Source: Candidatus Iainarchaeum sp.
Lineage (GTDB): Archaea; Iainarchaeota; Iainarchaeia; JAADDC01
Length of the DNA stretch: 7,925 nucleotides
Direction of reading: 5' to 3'
NCBI GenBank assembly: GCA_013154145.1
Contig: JAADDC010000030.1
Coordinates: forward strand, 1 to 7,925
A model generated the notes under the pieces. It had not been told where the DNA came from, ran no database searches, and worked only from the letters and a program-made list of their open reading frames with translations. Shown piece by piece: positions 5,338-7,925 of this stretch; within the stretch, counting starts at the first letter, position 1; each line of letters begins with the position of its first letter. Position numbers and translations under genes: made by a program.

Positions 5338-6646
5338 GATCGACCCTTCCCTGGTGGAGGAGATCTCCCGGAAGAAAGGGGAACCCGAGTGGATGAGGAG
5401 GCTTCGGCTAAGGGCATTGGAGCTCTTCGAGAAGCTGCCGGATCCCGAGTGGCTGGGCGGCCTGGACGAGCTAAACATCGAGGAAATGGTACTCTTTGAG
5501 GAGGTGGACGTGAGGGCCAGCTCCTGGGATGAACTACCCCCCGAGATAAGGAAGTTCTACGAGGAGATGAAGCTCCCTGAGATGGAAAAGCGCTATCTCG
5601 CGGGGCTCTCCACCTCCTTTGACAGCGAAATGGTCTACACGCACGTGAAGAAGTACCTGGAGGAGAAGGGCGTGATACTGCTGCCCATGGAGGAGGCCGT
5701 GAAGAGGTACCCTGATCTCGTGAAAAGGTACTTCGGGCGGATATTTCCGCCGGCGGAGCACAAGTACGCGGCCCTCCACTATGCCCTCTGGAGCGGAGGG
5801 GTCTTCGTCTACGTGCCGAGGGGCGTGAAGGTGGAGTTCCCCGTGGAGGCCTTCTTCCTCATCTCCGAGGAGCTCCTGGCCCAGTTCGAGCACACCCTCA
5901 TCGTCCTCGAGGAGGACGCCTACCTCCACTTCATCGAGGGATGCTCGTCTCCCCAGTTCAGGAAGTTCTCCTTCCACGACGGCGCCGTCGAGGCCTACGT
6001 CCACAGGAACGCCCACCTGAAGTTCACCACCGTCCAGAACTGGGGGAAGAACATCATCAACTTCAACAACAAGCGGGCCATCGCCGAGGAAGGGAGCACC
6101 GTCGAGTGGGTGGAGGGATCCTTTGGATCCTGGAAGTCCTACGTCTATCCTTCGGTGATTCTGAGGGAAAAGGCCAGGGCCCGCATATCAAATTTCTCCA
6201 TCGCCCACGCCGGCGAGTGGAAGGAGAGCGGAGCCAAGCTCTTCCACGTGGGGAAGGAGAGCCGCAGCACCGTCACGGCCAAGAGCATCTCCACGGGCGA
6301 CGGCGTCTCCGTCTTCAGGGGGCTCGTGAGGATGAACAGGGGTGCAGAGAGAGCCTTCAGCAGTGTTTCCTGTGACTCCCTGCTCATGGATCCCCAGAGT
6401 AAGGCCTTTACCTACCCCCACAACCAGATCGAGGAGCCTAGCGCCCGCATCTCCTACGAGGCGAGCACGAGCTTCCTCTCGGAGGAGCAGATGTTCTACC
6501 TCAGGAGTAGAGGTCTTGATGAGGATGCCGCCCGGGCCCTCATTGCCACGGGCTTCCTCTCGGACGTCATAGCCGAATTACCCCCTGAATACGGGGCCGT
6601 TTTCAGGAGAGTACTAGAGTATAACTTTAGGGGGAGTGTGGGATGA
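5321..6646 (+). CDS. sufB: Fe-S cluster assembly scaffold protein SufB
   Basis: SufB is the scaffold on which a nascent Fe-S cluster forms from sulfide and iron, in complex with SufC and SufD. 441 residues, near the usual ~470. Features include the N-terminal FDSEMVYTHVKK segment, GGVFVYVPRGVKVEFPVEAFF (about 162-182, the start of the beta-helix), FIEGCSSP, VQNWGKNIINFNNKRA and the C-terminal SEEQMFYLRSRG helix region. C351 in SCDSLLM and E380 in YEASTS are 29 residues apart, the same spacing as E. coli C405 and E434, the residues implicated in cluster assembly, so it should be functional. The TTG start at 5321 is supported by a strong Shine-Dalgarno and overlaps sufC by 17 bases. The 3' end overlaps sufD as ATGA. 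Confidence 0.95.
   Translation: MRTLGKIDPSLVEEISRKKGEPEWMRRLRLRALELFEKLPDPEWLGGLDELNIEEMVLFEEVDVRASSWDELPPEIRKFYEEMKLPEMEKRYLAGLSTSFDSEMVYTHVKKYLEEKGVILLPMEEAVKRYPDLVKRYFGRIFPPAEHKYAALHYALWSGGVFVYVPRGVKVEFPVEAFFLISEELLAQFEHTLIVLEEDAYLHFIEGCSSPQFRKFSFHDGAVEAYVHRNAHLKFTTVQNWGKNIINFNNKRAIAEEGSTVEWVEGSFGSWKSYVYPSVILREKARARISNFSIAHAGEWKESGAKLFHVGKESRSTVTAKSISTGDGVSVFRGLVRMNRGAERAFSSVSCDSLLMDPQSKAFTYPHNQIEEPSARISYEASTSFLSEEQMFYLRSRGLDEDAARALIATGFLSDVIAELPPEYGAVFRRVLEYNFRGSVG
6478..6507 (+). repeat. 30-base direct repeat shared by sufB and sufD
   Basis: Bases 6478-6507 match 7374-7403 at 29 of 30 positions (C at 6499, T at 7395), in the same reading frame. Both code for SEEQMFYLRSR-type residues near the SufB and SufD C-termini. 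The proteins are paralogs, but the DNA is far more alike here than in the surrounding sequence. Confidence 0.8.
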
Positions 6647-7491
6647 AGAAGTACCTTCCCTACGGCGACAGCCCCACCATAAAATCTTACACCCGCTGGG
6701 AGCGCTTCGAAGAGGCGCTGAAGAGCAAGGGTGAGATCCGCGTGGAGGGGGTCGAGCCGTCGAAGTTTTCTCCCTTCGAGGACGAGCTCTGGTGGAGTGG
6801 AATACACTTCCAGCGGGCCAGGGGCTTTAGGGCAACGAGCAAGAAGATAAGCATCCGCTCGAAGGGTGGCATCGCCTTCGCCCACGTGGAAGTTCCCCTC
6901 GACGGCGAGCTGTTCATCTTCGAGGACTCCACGGAATCGCCGCTCTCCGTTTCTGGGAGCATCAAGGGGAAGGGAATCGTTTATCACGTCCTCAGGGGAA
7001 GAAATCCCCACTTCTCCCTCTGGAAGGTGGAGGGAGACGTCACCGTGCACACGCTGGTGGAAACCGTCGACGGCTTCCTGAGGTACAGGGGAAGGGGGAA
7101 CATCGACGCCCGGGGCGTTTCGAGGGGCGGCAGGAGCGACGTCTACCACGTCTTCGAGGCGGAGAGGACTTCCATCAGCAACAGGCACCTGCTCGTGGGA
7201 ACAGACGGTTCTTTCCTCGTCCACAGGCCCTTGGGAAGGGTTCACGAAGGTGGAGAGGTCTTCCTGGAGACGCTTCTCCACAAGGAAGGGGGGATGGTGA
7301 TAGGTGTGCCCGCCGTGGAGGTCTACACCTCGAGGGTGAAAGGGGCTCGCCACGCCGTGAAGGACCTGCTCCCCTCGGAGGAGCAGATGTTCTATCTCAG
7401 GAGCCGGGGATTTTCACCAGAGGAGGCGAGGAGCTTCCTCCTGAAGGAGGTGACCCGCTTCCTGCTGGGAAAGATACATCCGGATTTTTAA
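6643..7491 (+). CDS. sufD: Fe-S cluster assembly protein SufD (SufB/SufD family, short form)
   Basis: Partner of SufB in the SufBC2D-type scaffold complex. 282 residues, much shorter than E. coli SufD (~420); most of the missing length is N-terminal, as in other archaeal SufD-like proteins. The middle is a beta-helix-like region (from about residue 65), followed by the C-terminal helical motif SEEQMFYLRSRG (about 245-256). H237 in ARHAVKD lies 10 residues before the EQMFY block, as does E. coli SufD H360, so the iron-side ligand appears retained. The ATG at 6643 overlaps the sufB stop (ATGA) and is preceded by GGGGGAG (6630-6636). It is last in the operon, and its TAA stop lies within the TATA box of the next gene. 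It could be called a second SufB-like protein, but operon position and the histidine favour SufD. Confidence 0.9.
   Translation: MKKYLPYGDSPTIKSYTRWERFEEALKSKGEIRVEGVEPSKFSPFEDELWWSGIHFQRARGFRATSKKISIRSKGGIAFAHVEVPLDGELFIFEDSTESPLSVSGSIKGKGIVYHVLRGRNPHFSLWKVEGDVTVHTLVETVDGFLRYRGRGNIDARGVSRGGRSDVYHVFEAERTSISNRHLLVGTDGSFLVHRPLGRVHEGGEVFLETLLHKEGGMVIGVPAVEVYTSRVKGARHAVKDLLPSEEQMFYLRSRGFSPEEARSFLLKEVTRFLLGKIHPDF
7374..7403 (+). repeat. sufD copy of the sufB/sufD 30-base direct repeat
   Basis: Partner of the copy at 6478-6507; one mismatch, spacing 896 bases, same codon frame. Confidence 0.8.
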
Positions 7492-7492
7492 A
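7485..7492 (+). promoter_or_regulatory. TATA box of the malic enzyme gene, overlapping the sufD stop
   Basis: TTTTTAAA centred at 7488.5 is 27.5 bases before ATG 7516, again fitting a leaderless transcript. It contains the sufD TAA (7489-7491), and its T run could also help terminate the suf transcript. Confidence 0.55.
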
Positions 7493-7515
7493 CCTACGGC
7501 GCCGAACTTTTCCCG

Positions 7516-7925
7516 ATGGACCCTGTGGAAATGCACCGGAGGTACGCGGGGAAAATTAAGATCGAGCCAAAGGTGCCCGTGGAGGGACATCTCCACGTCT
7601 GGTACACGCCCGGCGTGGCAGAGGCCGTGAAGAAAATCAGAGAAAATCCCGAGGAGAGCTTCGAGCTCACGTGGCGCTGGAACACCGTGGCGGTGGTCTC
7701 CGACGGCACGAGGGTTCTGGGATTGGGTGATGTCGGTCCCGAGGCGGCGCTTCCCGTCATGGAGGGCAAAGCACTACTGTTCAAGCACTACGGGGGCGTG
7801 GACGCCGTCCCCATCGTCCATAGAGAAAAGGATCCCCATCGCTTCGTCGAGCTTGTGAAAGCGCTGGAGCCCTCCTTCGGCGGCATAAACCTGGAGGACA
7901 TCGAGTCCCCCAAGTGTTTTTACAT
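7516..7925 (+). CDS. NAD(P)-dependent malic enzyme (N-terminal part, 3' end off the window)
   Basis: Oxaloacetate-decarboxylating malate dehydrogenase: malate to pyruvate and CO2 with reduction of NAD(P)+, linking C4 acids to pyruvate in the cytoplasm. 136 residues are visible and the frame is open to the right edge. Family signatures: YTPGVAEAV (about 30-38), VVSDGTRVLGLGDVGPEAA (the malic enzyme N-terminal signature, about 63-81), LPVMEGKALLFKHYGGVDAVPI, and GGINLEDIESPKCF near the edge. The compact N-terminus is the small bacterial/archaeal form. The ATG at 7516 has no Shine-Dalgarno but lies 27.5 bases after a TATA box. ATG 7531 is an alternative that would drop five residues. It appears to be a separate transcription unit rather than part of the suf operon, although it follows sufD by only 24 bases. 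Cofactor preference cannot be judged from this part. Confidence 0.92.
   Translation, partial: MDPVEMHRRYAGKIKIEPKVPVEGHLHVWYTPGVAEAVKKIRENPEESFELTWRWNTVAVVSDGTRVLGLGDVGPEAALPVMEGKALLFKHYGGVDAVPIVHREKDPHRFVELVKALEPSFGGINLEDIESPKCFY

Noticed and set aside
6496..7353. 285-codon open frame on the minus strand over sufB/sufD
   Set aside because: It covers well-identified SufB and SufD coding sequence and shows no family features of its own.
1..7925. CRISPR array, tRNA or rRNA gene, insertion sequence, integrase
   Set aside because: No regularly spaced repeats, no tRNA-like TTC-containing arm with a matching acceptor stem, and no transposase or integrase motif were found on reading the window.

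Overview
The window looks like part of a fairly GC-rich archaeal chromosome, probably from a thermophile of euryarchaeal type. Support comes from an archaeal beta-CASP RNase, a Trm14-type tRNA methyltransferase, an RMD1/DUF155 protein, SufBCD, and promoters in which a TATA-like box lies about 26 bases from the start codon (leaderless transcripts). I cannot name the species.

Layout. (1) Bases 1-1936, minus strand: a two-gene unit, a TatD-family metal hydrolase followed with a 4-base overlap by a beta-CASP RNase of aCPSF2 type, cut at the left edge just after its last catalytic motif. (2) 1988-3091, plus strand: a THUMP/SPOUT-unrelated Rossmann methyltransferase of the Trm14 (tRNA m2G6) family, divergent from tatD and apparently sharing one TATA box with it. 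(3) 3092-3209: no convincing protein gene; it holds a possible C/D box guide RNA. (4) 3210-3836: an AT-rich toxin-antitoxin-like pair. The VapC-type PIN toxin is split by a one-base frameshift in an A run, yet all four PIN acidic residues survive. (5) 3837-4625, minus strand: an RMD1/DUF155 protein with a C-terminal membrane anchor; its stop codon abuts the toxin stop with no gap. (6) 4678-7491, plus strand: sufC-sufB-sufD, overlapping genes for the Fe-S cluster scaffold complex. (7) 7516 to the right edge: the N-terminal part of malic enzyme, whose TATA box is embedded in the sufD stop codon.

How it works together. sufCBD is one translationally coupled operon making the SufB-SufC-SufD scaffold; no cysteine desulfurase or SufE/SufU is in the window. 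The left part is a small nucleic-acid-processing cluster (TatD nuclease, beta-CASP RNase, tRNA methyltransferase). The AT-rich toxin-antitoxin pair looks acquired.

The most notable signals are regulatory. Two divergent pairs (tatD/trm14 and rmd1/sufC) each seem to be driven by a single central TATA box, with start codons 25.5-26.5 bases away on both sides, mostly GTG. Downstream operon genes instead carry Shine-Dalgarno sequences. A perfect 13-base palindrome, TTAACA-C-TGTTAA, sits between the sufC TATA box and its start and is a candidate operator. No CRISPR array, tRNA, rRNA or insertion sequence was seen.
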